DNA of 6,562 nt from Xanthobacteraceae bacterium. Its GTDB lineage: Bacteria > Pseudomonadota > Alphaproteobacteria > Rhizobiales > Xanthobacteraceae. Positions 1 through 6,110 of the stretch are shown piece by piece. How positions within the stretch are numbered: position 1 is the first letter of the stretch; the number at the start of each line of letters is the position of its first letter. Below the pieces are notes generated by a model, which was not told where the DNA came from, did no database searches, and was given only the letters and a program-made list of their open reading frames with translations. The stretch lies in assembly GCA_030043285.1 (NCBI GenBank), contig JASHXZ010000201.1, positions 1 to 6,562 on the forward strand. Direction: 5' to 3'. Position numbers and translations under genes: made by a program.

Positions 1-2
1 CC

Positions 3-881
3 AATGCCGGCGGCCTGGGCGCGCTCGGCTGCCATGGTCAGACGCCTGAGCAGGTTGGCGAGCGCACAGAGAACATTCGTCGCCAGACCAACAAGCCGTT
101 CGGCCTCAATTTCCTGCTGTTTCACACGCGCGACGACAGCTTTGCCGCCGCGCTCGAATTGCGGCCGCCGGTGATGCAATTCGCCTGGGCCAAGCCGGAG
201 CAGGATTTGCGCGATTACGTGGAGCGCTCGCATAAAGCCGGCTGCCTCGTCACCTACATGGCCGGCACAGTGCCGGAGGCGGTGCGCGGGGTGAACGCCG
301 GCGCCGATGTCATTATTGCGCAGGGCACCGAAGGCGGCGGCCACGTCGGCTGGATGGCGAGCATGCCGCTCCTGCCCATGGTGGTCGACGCAGTGGCGCC
401 GGTTCCGGTGCTTGCCGCCGGCGGCTATGCGGACGGCCGCGGCCTTGCGGCGGCGCTCGCGCTCGGCGCCGAAGGCATTCTGCTCGGCACGCGCTTTCTC
501 GCCACCGTGGAATCGCCGCTGCATCAGAATTTCAAGCAGGCGATCGTCGACAGCGACGGGCATGACACGCAGCTATCGGAAATTCCCGACATCGCCTCCG
601 GCCTGGTCTGGCCCGGCGCGATGATTCGCTCGCGGCGCAACCGCTTCATCGAGCGCTGGGCCGGCCGCGAATGGGCGCTGCGGTGCGATCGCGCCGAGGC
701 CTGGGAGAAACTCAATCTCGCGCGCCGCACCGGCGACGTCGACGAAGGCCCGCTGTCGATGGGTCAGGACGCCGGCCTCATTCACGACATCCCATCGGCC
801 GGCGAAATCGTCACCCGCATCGTGCGGGAGGCGGAGGAGATTTTGGCGCGAAAGCTGCCGCGCTTCGTCGGCAAGAACTGA
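3..881 (+). CDS. Nitronate monooxygenase (2-nitropropane dioxygenase family), 5'-truncated
   Basis: FMN-dependent TIM-barrel enzyme that would oxidise alkyl nitronates to carbonyl compounds and nitrite in the cytoplasm. The frame is open from the window edge; the first visible residues, NAGGLGALG, are the typical N-terminal glycine-rich segment of the family, so probably only about 20-30 residues are missing and 292 are visible. Numbering from the first visible codon, GTEGGGHVG (108-116) carries the conserved His114 that acts as catalytic base in characterised members. AAGGYADGRG (138-147) and GTRF (162-165) form the phosphate-binding region for FMN. The C-terminal GLIHDIPSAGEIV also fits the family. 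An internal TTG at 159 could be mistaken for a start, but the homology runs well upstream of it. It converges on the minus-strand unit with a 33-bp gap. Family assignment is firm; many homologues have other physiological substrates, so the real substrate is unknown. Confidence 0.9.
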   Translation, partial: NAGGLGALGCHGQTPEQVGERTENIRRQTNKPFGLNFLLFHTRDDSFAAALELRPPVMQFAWAKPEQDLRDYVERSHKAGCLVTYMAGTVPEAVRGVNAGADVIIAQGTEGGGHVGWMASMPLLPMVVDAVAPVPVLAAGGYADGRGLAAALALGAEGILLGTRFLATVESPLHQNFKQAIVDSDGHDTQLSEIPDIASGLVWPGAMIRSRRNRFIERWAGREWALRCDRAEAWEKLNLARRTGDVDEGPLSMGQDAGLIHDIPSAGEIVTRIVREAEEILARKLPRFVGKN

Positions 882-914
882 GATTTCTGCGATTTTCCGG
901 CGGCCGCGTTGCGG

Positions 915-1337
915 TTAACGGGCGGCTTGGTCGCGCCGTTCGGCGGTCCAGCGGCCGGAGCACCGGTTGTTCGAGGTGTGCCAGATGCCGCGGCCCTGGT
1001 TGCGCCACAGCCGGCCGCGGCCCACCGCAGATTGCCCGCCGCCCGAGACCGTGACGCCGATCACGCCGCCGCGGCCCACTGCGCCGGCGACGGCGTAGGA
1101 CGAATCCTCGTCGGCTTTGCCGACGTGACCGCCGACGATGCGCAGCGGATAGCGATAGCCGCGGTCGCAGTCGCCGAACATCGTGACGATCGATACGCTC
1201 CACAGCCCGTCATAGGCGCTGGTAAGCGGCGCGCGCCGACGCGGTGCCGGTGCCGCTGCGTCCGCCGGCATGACGGCACTCGCGGCCACAAAGGCCGCCA
1301 GCGTGACGGCGAGGGTCGCGCTGAAAATCCGATTCAT
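915..1337 (-). CDS. Small secreted protein of unknown function, two cysteines
   Basis: Predicted 140-residue exported protein. Residues 1-28 are a classical signal peptide: MNR start, hydrophobic core ATLAVTLAAFVAASAV, then Ala-rich cleavage region PADAAA. A short basic/Pro linker follows, then a compact domain (about 42-134) beginning YDGLWSVSIVT and ending CSGRWTAER. It contains just two cysteines in the mature part, C57 (GDCDRGYRYP) and C126 (NRCSGRW), which could pair in a disulfide in the periplasm. The Gly-rich alternating middle (residues 83-110) looks like beta-strands. I recall similar 'DGxWSVSIVT...CDRxYRYP...CSGxW' secreted proteins in Hyphomicrobiales, all uncharacterised. The start is supported by GGAG 7 nt upstream and by the ATGA overlap with the patatin-like gene, so the two are probably co-translated. 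Function unknown. Confidence 0.8.
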   Translation of the reverse strand: MNRIFSATLAVTLAAFVAASAVMPADAAAPAPRRRAPLTSAYDGLWSVSIVTMFGDCDRGYRYPLRIVGGHVGKADEDSSYAVAGAVGRGGVIGVTVSGGGQSAVGRGRLWRNQGRGIWHTSNNRCSGRWTAERRDQAAR

Positions 1338-2662
1338 TGGTTCGCTCCGGTTTTCGCGGGAGGCTGCGATGATTGCGGTTGCGACGCTTGTACCGGCGGC
1401 GCCGGATAGGGCGGCGGCGCGTTGGCGAACGGCGCGTCGCTCTTTCCCTGATCGTAGCCGGCTTGAAACAACGCACGCATATAATCTGGATCGAACGCAC
1501 CGCGGCTCGGCACGGAAAAACTCGGCGGGATGCTGGCGACGTTGAAACCGACGCCGCTACGCTTGGCCACCATGTAGGCGCGGTCGAGCATCAGACGGGT
1601 GTCGACCTTGACCGCCATGCCGACGGTTTGGGTGAGGATCGATTCGGTGGTGCGCTGCACGACCTGAAAGTCCGGCTGCAGGCTGCTATCGACGAAGATG
1701 TAAAGCTCGCTCGCCGGCAGGCGGTAATCGGCGGTCGCCGCCATCAGTTGCGCCGGCGCGACAAAAAATTGGCCGCCAGCGCCGCCGTCGACGTGCATCT
1801 CGGCGAAACGCTTGCCGTTAGCCTCGACGTCAATCAGCACCGGCGGGAACGCGCCGGGTATGCTGCTGGAGGCGAGCAGCACCGTGCGAAACAGCTTGAG
1901 CGCCTCATCGCCGCCGTGCGCGGCGATCGCGCCCATGTTCCAGACCACGGAGCGTTCAGCGTCGAGGTTGGTGGTGATCACAAACAAGCGCCGGCCGCGG
2001 CGATATTCGGCGGCGATGTCGGCAAGCATCGCCGGAGTAAACTCCTTGGCGATGAGGTCCTTCAGCGGCCAAGTGTCGACAAAGCTCTCCGGCGTGCCGC
2101 CGACTTCGAAAATGTCAGCCGAAGTAATCTTGGTGTAAGCCTCGCGCATCGCCTGGTCGTACTTCGCACCGGCAAACGCAAATGGCGCCAACAACGCGCC
2201 GGTGCTCACCCCGGTGACGACGGAAAAATCCGGCCGCTTGCCGGCCGCGCTCAGGCCGGCAAGGAGCCCGGCGCCGAACGCGCCGTCCTCACCGCCGCTG
2301 GAAAGCGCGAGCCAAGGCCCTGGCTTGTCCGGCAGCGCCTTTTCGAAATCCGCCGTCGAGTCGGCCCAGAACCGCACGTCCGGCATGCCGGGGAGCGTCG
2401 CAATGGCATCGTCCTCCGCGGTGAACGGCGTTCGCGCCGGCAGCGTTTTTGACTGTGCGGCGGCAGCCGGCGTTGGGCTCGGCACCTTGCTCGGGCGCGC
2501 GCGAGCGTTTGTGCGCGGATGCGGTGCGGCTACGCGGGCGCCGTCCTGCGCATGCGCGGGTGCCACCGGAGCAACGCTTCCAGGCATCAAGACCAGCGCA
2601 ACAATAAGCGCCGCCAAACAGGCGCCAGCAGCCCATACCCTGCGATACGCGTTCATTCTCAT
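1334..2662 (-). CDS. Exported patatin-like phospholipase
   Basis: Predicted 442-residue serine acyl hydrolase (patatin family), acting on phospholipids or other acyl esters through a Ser-Asp dyad. A hydrophobic segment (about 9-35) ending APAHA is a likely signal peptide or membrane anchor, so the enzyme should work in the periplasm or be envelope-bound. A Pro/Ala/Arg-rich linker (40-80) follows. The catalytic domain shows the oxyanion-hole segment GGEDGAFGAG (123-132), the nucleophile elbow GVSTG (151-155, Ser153), the ASSSIPGAFPP segment (264-274) and the DGG motif with Asp292. The C-terminal 33 residues (410-442) are Pro/Gln-rich, low complexity and probably disordered. The chosen ATG has no strong Shine-Dalgarno; ATG at 2656 (residue 3) is an alternative. 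Its TGA overlaps the ATG of the next gene. Substrate is unknown; the family includes phospholipases A, lipases and a few toxins, and nothing here suggests a secreted toxin. Confidence 0.88.
   Translation of the reverse strand: MRMNAYRRVWAAGACLAALIVALVLMPGSVAPVAPAHAQDGARVAAPHPRTNARARPSKVPSPTPAAAAQSKTLPARTPFTAEDDAIATLPGMPDVRFWADSTADFEKALPDKPGPWLALSSGGEDGAFGAGLLAGLSAAGKRPDFSVVTGVSTGALLAPFAFAGAKYDQAMREAYTKITSADIFEVGGTPESFVDTWPLKDLIAKEFTPAMLADIAAEYRRGRRLFVITTNLDAERSVVWNMGAIAAHGGDEALKLFRTVLLASSSIPGAFPPVLIDVEANGKRFAEMHVDGGAGGQFFVAPAQLMAATADYRLPASELYIFVDSSLQPDFQVVQRTTESILTQTVGMAVKVDTRLMLDRAYMVAKRSGVGFNVASIPPSFSVPSRGAFDPDYMRALFQAGYDQGKSDAPFANAPPPYPAPPVQASQPQSSQPPAKTGANQ
1345..1348 (-). promoter_or_regulatory. 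Ribosome binding site for the small secreted protein
   Basis: GGAG on the minus strand lies 7 nt before the ATG at 1337, inside the last codons of the patatin-like gene. It fixes the start of the downstream gene and, with the ATGA stop/start overlap, indicates translational coupling. Confidence 0.6.
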
Positions 2663-2745
2663 GAGCTTGAGTGTCCCGAAAGCACCGGAAGGTTTGGCCC
2701 GGTTTCGTTCCTGGTGGTGAGCGCGGGCGGCGGGGCAGCCGCCAG

Positions 2746-2774
2746 CAAATATGCGCAGCGTAAATGAACTTCAA
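2746..2774 (-). promoter_or_regulatory. Candidate sigma70-type promoter for the patatin/secreted-protein unit
   Basis: On the minus strand TTGAAG (2774-2769) is separated by exactly 17 nt from TATTTG (2751-2746). The -35 box matches consensus at 4 of 6 positions and the -10 box at only 3 of 6. It is one of the few AT-rich patches in the gap and would give a leader of about 75 nt before the ATG at 2662. This is pattern matching only. Confidence 0.28.
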
Positions 2775-2837
2775 TCGCGATCGCGCCGGATTTGGCGCCC
2801 GTCCGCAAGCGCCGATGAACGCAGATGCCTGGAAACA

Positions 2838-2875
2838 ATGACATTATTCGTCATCCGTCGTTTGTCATCCATCGT
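2838..2875. repeat. Short direct repeat plus inverted repeat, possible operator
   Basis: GTCATCCGTCGT (2850-2861) and GTCATCCATCGT (2864-2875) are 12-mers differing at one base, with a 14-bp period. The first GTCAT (2850-2854) also pairs with ATGAC at 2838-2842 as an inverted repeat with a 7-nt spacer. Such layouts occur in regulator binding sites, but short repeats also arise by chance. The cluster sits upstream of the candidate promoter of the patatin unit. Confidence 0.25.
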
Positions 2876-2905
2876 GAAGTTGGCGCTGTGCACATCTCGG
2901 CGGCG

Positions 2906-2920
2906 CGCCGGGCGCCGGCG
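2906..2920 (-). terminator. GC-rich hairpin just after ispA, possible terminator
   Basis: A perfect inverted repeat with 6-bp arms (CGCCGG/CCGGCG) and a 3-nt loop begins one base beyond the ispA TGA (2924-2922). No U-tract follows on the minus strand, so it is not a canonical intrinsic terminator; it may stabilise the transcript 3' end or simply reflect high GC content. Confidence 0.25.
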
Positions 2921-2921
2921 T

Positions 2922-3893
2922 TCAGGCGTGCCGTTCGGCGACGAATCGCGCGCCTTCGATCAGTATGCCGGCCGCGGCTCCAAACGGCGCGAGAGCCTTC
3001 TCGGCTTCGCCCACCAATTGGCGCAGCCGCGCCTTGGCTGCGGCGACGCCGAGTGCGCTCACCATCGTGGCTTTGCCGGCTTCGGCATCTTTCCCGGTGG
3101 ATTTGCCGACCAGCGCCGGATCGCCCTCGAGATCGAGCAGGTCGTCGGCGATTTGAAATGCCTGGCCGACCGCCGAGCCATAGCGGTCCAGTGCGGCGCG
3201 CTCGCGTTTTGCCGCCGCGGCCAGGATGCCGCCAGCCTGGCAGCCAAAGCGCAATAGGGCGCCGGTCTTCATCGCCTGAAGCATCCGCACGTCGTTCTCT
3301 TTAAGGCGGAGCGGTCCGGCGCCGGAGAATCGGCCCTCGGCGGCTAGGTCGAGCATCTGGCCACCGACCATGCCGCCAATGCCGGCCGCGCGCGCCAAGG
3401 CGCCAACCAGTTCCGCGCGGACTGCCGCATCCGGATGAGTTTGTTTGCGCGACAAGATGTCGAACGCGAATGTGAGCAGGCCGTCGCCGGCAAGAATCGC
3501 CGTCGCCTCGTCGAATTTCTTGTGTGCGGTGGGACGGCCGCGGCGCAGTGCGTCGTTGTCCATGGCCGGCAGATCGTCGTGCGCCAGCGAGTAGCAGTGG
3601 ACGCATTCCAGCGCGGCGCCCGCCATCAGGGCCCGCCGCCTCGGCACCCTGAACAGGGCGGCGCTTTCGACCACCAGGAAGGGGCGAAAGCGCTTGCCGC
3701 CGCCGAGGCTGACGTAGCGCATGGCCTCGAGTAGCCGCGCCGGGCGGGACAGTTCGCCGGGTTCTGGCTTTGCCGCCAGAATCCGCCCGAGCAGCGCCTC
3801 GGTGTCCGCTGCCACGGCATCGAGGCGGGCAAGGAACCCGGTGGCTTGCTTATTGTTTTTCTTATTGTTTTTCTTGGCACTTTTGGCATTCAT
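2922..3893 (-). CDS. ispA: Farnesyl diphosphate synthase (polyprenyl synthetase family)
   Basis: Predicted 323-residue cytoplasmic prenyltransferase condensing dimethylallyl and isopentenyl diphosphates to geranyl and then farnesyl diphosphate. Motifs in order: GGGKRFRP (64-71, substrate binding); the first Asp-rich motif DDLPAMD (106-112), followed by LRRGRPT; K209-T210; and the second Asp-rich motif DDLLD (250-254). The insertion between the Asp pairs of the first motif and an aromatic Tyr101 five residues before it are hallmarks of bacterial short-chain (C15) synthases, arguing for FPP rather than a longer product. The start is taken at ATG 3893; the frame stays open to 4226, but that extension would overlap hpnB and has no family character. 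No good Shine-Dalgarno precedes the ATG. Residues 7-15 (KKNNKKNNK) are an unusual low-complexity insert from a 12-bp tandem repeat. Divergent from the hopanoid operon whose substrate it would supply. A GGPP synthase is the less likely alternative. Confidence 0.9.
   Translation of the reverse strand: MNAKSAKKNNKKNNKQATGFLARLDAVAADTEALLGRILAAKPEPGELSRPARLLEAMRYVSLGGGKRFRPFLVVESAALFRVPRRRALMAGAALECVHCYSLAHDDLPAMDNDALRRGRPTAHKKFDEATAILAGDGLLTFAFDILSRKQTHPDAAVRAELVGALARAAGIGGMVGGQMLDLAAEGRFSGAGPLRLKENDVRMLQAMKTGALLRFGCQAGGILAAAAKRERAALDRYGSAVGQAFQIADDLLDLEGDPALVGKSTGKDAEAGKATMVSALGVAAAKARLRQLVGEAEKALAPFGAAAGILIEGARFVAERHA
3849..3875 (-). repeat. 12-bp in-frame tandem repeat in the ispA N-terminus
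   Basis: On the minus (coding) strand the unit AAGAAAAACAAT occurs twice in perfect tandem, followed by AAG, the first three bases of a third copy. It encodes KKNN-KKNN-K (ispA residues 7-15). Because the unit is a multiple of three, copy-number change would lengthen or shorten the protein by four residues without a frameshift. The tract is almost all A/T in a gene that is otherwise strongly GC-rich. Confidence 0.9.
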
Positions 3894-3921
3894 CGGGTGG
3901 TGTCCAGCGGTCCGGCCTCCC

Positions 3922-3949
3922 TTGGGAGTGCTGTTCTCGATCCTACATT
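3922..3949 (+). promoter_or_regulatory. Candidate promoter of the hpnBCD operon
   Basis: TTGGGA, 16 bp, TACATT on the plus strand; each box matches the sigma70 consensus at 4 of 6 positions. Transcription would begin near 3956, leaving a leader of roughly 80 nt that includes the 3982-3998 hairpin before hpnB. The -35 box overlaps the CTCCC/GGGAG inverted repeat (3917-3928), which could be an operator. Unproven. Confidence 0.28.
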
Positions 3950-3981
3950 TACGGGATAACGGTTGCGCCGGATGGCGCCCG

Positions 3982-3998
3982 GCGCCCGATCCGGGCGC
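3982..3998 (+). repeat. Inverted repeat in the hpnB leader
   Basis: Perfect 7-bp arms GCGCCCG and CGGGCGC around an ATC loop, about 40 nt before the hpnB start. In RNA this would be a very stable hairpin. There is no T-run after it, so it is not a clear terminator. It may be a regulatory leader element or a protein site, or just GC bias. Confidence 0.35.
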
Positions 3999-4038
3999 GA
4001 TCCTGCGGCTCCGACATGAGCCATAACGAGAGCTATCT

Positions 4039-5217
4039 GTGGTCAATGACGTTGTAGCGTCAATGGTGCTTGCGATCTGGGTGTACCTCATCGCGGCGCG
4101 CGGGAGCTTTTGGCAGGCCGCCGAACGCGACGACCGGTCGGCGCCGGGCGAGGAGGTATTGTCCCGGACCGGCGCATGGCCGGCGATCGCCGTCATCATT
4201 CCGGCTCGCGACGAGGCCGCGTGCATCGGCGAAACCGTCTCGTCGCTCCTGCGCCAGGCCTATCCGGGCGAGTTCAGCGTGATCGTGGTCGACGATCAGA
4301 GCCGCGACGGCACCGCGCAGGCGGCTCGGGAAGCGGCGGCTCATCTCGGCCACGCCGACCGGCTCACGGTGGTGTCCGGGCGGCCGTTGCCCGCCGGCTG
4401 GACCGGCAAATTGTGGGCGCAGCAGCAGGGCGTGGCGCTGGTCGACGACCTGCCGAATCCGCCGGCCTACTTGCTGTTCACCGATGCGGATATCGTCCAC
4501 GGCGCCGATGCGCTGCCGCCGCTCGTGGCACGCGCGCTGGCAAACGATTTCGTGCTCACCTCGCTGATGGTGAAGCTGCGTTGCAAAAGTTTCGCCGAGC
4601 GGCTTCTGGTGCCCGCGTTCGTCTTCTTCTTTCAGATGCTTTATCCGTTCGCCTGGGCCAACGATCCGCGCCGCGGCACCGCCGCGGCGGCTGGTGGCTG
4701 CATGCTGGTGCGCCGCGACGTGCTGCGTGAGGCCGGAGGTTTGGCGGCGATCCGCGGCGCTTTGATCGACGATTGCAGCCTCGCCAAACTTCTCAAAGCG
4801 CGCGGCTCGATCTGGATCGGCCTGACCGAGTGTGTGCACAGCATTCGCGCTTATCCGAAACTTGCCGACATTCGCCGCATGGTGTCGCGCACCGCCTACG
4901 CGCAACTGGATTATTCGCCGCTATTGCTTGCCGGCACGATCGCGGGTCTCGCACTCGTCTACCTGGCGCCGGTGGCGCTGGCGATCTTCGCCGGCGGCAT
5001 CCCGCAGTTCCTCGGCCTGTTCGTCTGGCTGTTGATGGCGCTCGCGTTCCGGCCGACGTTGCGGCTCTACGGCTTGTCGGCGTTTCGGGGGCTGCTGCTG
5101 CCGGCGATCGCTGCCGTCTATATGGCCTTTACGCTTGATTCCGCCTATCAGCATGCGCGCGGGCGCGGCGGCATGTGGAAAGGCCGCGCCCAAGCCAACG
5201 TTTCGGAACTGCGATGA
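4039..5217 (+). CDS. hpnB: Hopanoid-associated family 2 glycosyltransferase HpnB
   Basis: Predicted 392-residue inner-membrane glycosyltransferase of the hopene-associated HpnB family. An N-terminal hydrophobic segment (about 7-20) anchors a cytoplasmic GT-A domain: AVIIPARDEA (51-60), VIVVDDQSRDGT (81-92) binding the nucleotide sugar, the DxD motif TDADI (148-152) for metal-nucleotide binding, and IDDCSLAK (243-250) in the acceptor/catalytic-base region. Three hydrophobic stretches at the C-terminus (about 295-318, 322-337, 349-364) are membrane segments, and it closes with the family-typical GRGGMWKGRAQ. The start used is GTG 4039, with only a weak GAG-containing upstream site; ATG 4063 (residue 9) would still keep the first hydrophobic segment and is a realistic alternative. 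First gene of the hpnB-hpnC-hpnD operon; its TGA overlaps the hpnC ATG. The family's exact sugar donor and acceptor are, to my knowledge, not established, so a hopanoid-glycosylating role is inferred from context. Confidence 0.9.
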   Translation: MVNDVVASMVLAIWVYLIAARGSFWQAAERDDRSAPGEEVLSRTGAWPAIAVIIPARDEAACIGETVSSLLRQAYPGEFSVIVVDDQSRDGTAQAAREAAAHLGHADRLTVVSGRPLPAGWTGKLWAQQQGVALVDDLPNPPAYLLFTDADIVHGADALPPLVARALANDFVLTSLMVKLRCKSFAERLLVPAFVFFFQMLYPFAWANDPRRGTAAAAGGCMLVRRDVLREAGGLAAIRGALIDDCSLAKLLKARGSIWIGLTECVHSIRAYPKLADIRRMVSRTAYAQLDYSPLLLAGTIAGLALVYLAPVALAIFAGGIPQFLGLFVWLLMALAFRPTLRLYGLSAFRGLLLPAIAAVYMAFTLDSAYQHARGRGGMWKGRAQANVSELR

Positions 5218-6110
5218 ATGACGCGCGCCATAACGACGCCGCTGCATGGCGCTCGGGCAAGGGGCATCGGGACGAGAATTTCCCGGTCGCCTCCTGGCTC
5301 ATTCAGCCGCGTCATCGCGGCATCATTCTTGCGTTCTACAATTTCGTACGCACCGCCGACGACATTGCCGACCACGCCACGATGGCGCCGGATCAGAAAC
5401 TCGCGCTGCTCGACCGGCTCGACGCCGGGCTGACCGGGCGGAACGATGCCGATCCGATCGCCGTGCAGCTGCGCGGACAACTTGCCGAGCGCAAGCTTTC
5501 GGCCAAGCACGCGCAGGATCTGCTTGCCGCTTTCAAGCTCGACGTCACCAAGTTGCGTTATCGCGACTGGGACGATTTGATCGGTTATTGCTCGCTCTCG
5601 GCCATGCCGGTCGGCCGCTTCGTGCTCGACGTGCACGGCGAGAGCCGCGATACCTGGCCGGCCAACGACGCGCTGTGCGCCGCCCTGCAAATCATCAATC
5701 ACCTGCAGGACTGCAAGGACGATTATTGCAACCTCGATCGCGTCTACGTGCCGCTCGACGCACTCGCGGCTGCGGGCGCCACGGTGGAGGCGCTGGGTGA
5801 GCAGCGCGCCTCGCCATCCCTGCTCACCTGTCTGCATCGCCTCGCCGAACGCACCGAGCGGTTGCTGCGCGAAAGCGACATTTTTCCTGCGCTGATCGAG
5901 GACCGCCGGCTCGCCCTTGAAATCTCGGTCATCAACACCTTGGCGCACCGTCTGACCGGGCTGTTGATGCGGCGCGATCCGCTGAGCGAGCGGACGCACC
6001 TGCCGCTGCCTGCAATTGCCGGGTTTACCCTGGTCGGCGCGCTTGTCGGAACATCGCGGCGCCTCGCCCGGCGCTTTTCGGCGGCCGCCCACAAGCCGCG
6101 GGGCGCGTAA
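5214..6110 (+). CDS. hpnC: Squalene biosynthesis enzyme HpnC (hydroxysqualene synthase)
   Basis: Predicted 298-residue member of the squalene/phytoene synthase family. In the three-enzyme bacterial route HpnC converts presqualene diphosphate, made by HpnD, into hydroxysqualene, which HpnE reduces to squalene for hopanoid synthesis. The N-terminal block ENFPVASWLIQPRHRGIILAFYNFVRTADDIADH is characteristic of HpnC; it contains the first Asp-rich motif DDIAD (49-53). The second is QDCKDDYCN (165-173), preceded by NHL. GYCSLSAMPVGRFVLDVHG (124-142) is the conserved central helix region. The start is ATG 5214, which forms ATGA with the hpnB stop and has GGAA 5 nt upstream; the frame is open a further 13 codons, but these lie within hpnB and lack family similarity. 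It ends with TAA directly before the hpnD GTG. All-helical, soluble or peripheral to the membrane. HpnC rather than HpnD is judged from the N-terminal signature and gene order. Confidence 0.93.
   Translation: MNDARHNDAAAWRSGKGHRDENFPVASWLIQPRHRGIILAFYNFVRTADDIADHATMAPDQKLALLDRLDAGLTGRNDADPIAVQLRGQLAERKLSAKHAQDLLAAFKLDVTKLRYRDWDDLIGYCSLSAMPVGRFVLDVHGESRDTWPANDALCAALQIINHLQDCKDDYCNLDRVYVPLDALAAAGATVEALGEQRASPSLLTCLHRLAERTERLLRESDIFPALIEDRRLALEISVINTLAHRLTGLLMRRDPLSERTHLPLPAIAGFTLVGALVGTSRRLARRFSAAAHKPRGA

Larger units (their letters stand above)
2663..2921. other. Intergenic region between ispA and the patatin-like gene
   Basis: This 259-bp stretch between two minus-strand genes holds no recognisable gene. 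It contains a GC hairpin just after the ispA stop (2906-2920), a small direct/inverted repeat cluster (2838-2875) and a candidate promoter (2746-2774). A 61-codon minus-strand ORF (2844 to 2659) spans much of it but resembles nothing I know. AT content is higher around 2747-2775 and 2831-2880 than in the flanking genes, as expected for a regulatory region. Confidence 0.6.
3894..4038. promoter_or_regulatory. Divergent intergenic region between ispA and hpnB
   Basis: These 145 bp must carry the promoters for both ispA (leftward) and the hpnBCD operon (rightward). For the plus strand, TTGGGA (3922-3927) and TACATT (3944-3949) are spaced by 16 bp, each matching consensus at 4 of 6 positions. No convincing leftward promoter is visible. 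Two hairpin-forming inverted repeats lie here: CTCCC/GGGAG (3917-3928, 2-nt loop) and GCGCCCG/CGGGCGC (3982-3998, 3-nt loop). The shared region could let both units respond together. Confidence 0.5.

Noticed and set aside
159..881. TTG at 159 as start of a complete 240-residue gene
   Set aside because: Family-specific sequence (NAGGLGALG and onward) continues in frame to the left window edge, so the gene is truncated, not short.
882..914. Bidirectional terminator in the 33-bp convergent gap
   Set aside because: Only a short GC palindrome (GCGGCCGC) is present, without a proper stem or a T-run on either strand.
1342..1444. Pro/Gln-rich C-terminal tail of the patatin as a sign of frameshift or gene fusion
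   Set aside because: The frame is continuous, codon bias is unchanged, and the stop overlaps the next start cleanly; a disordered tail is the simpler explanation.
1373..2452. 359-codon plus-strand ORF opposite the patatin-like gene
   Set aside because: Antisense shadow; Arg/His/Asp-rich translation without motifs, while the other strand shows full patatin motifs.
2592..2650. Lipoprotein signal around Cys14 of the patatin-like protein
   Set aside because: The cysteine precedes rather than follows the hydrophobic core and the residues before it (WAAGAC) fit a lipobox poorly; a standard signal peptide or anchor is more likely.
3894..4226. 111-codon N-terminal extension of the ispA frame
   Set aside because: It would overlap the hpnB start on the other strand, and its sequence has no similarity to prenyl synthases; the conserved fold begins just after the ATG at 3893.
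4060..4905. 281-codon minus-strand ORF opposite hpnB
   Set aside because: Shadow of hpnB codon bias with no recognisable domain.
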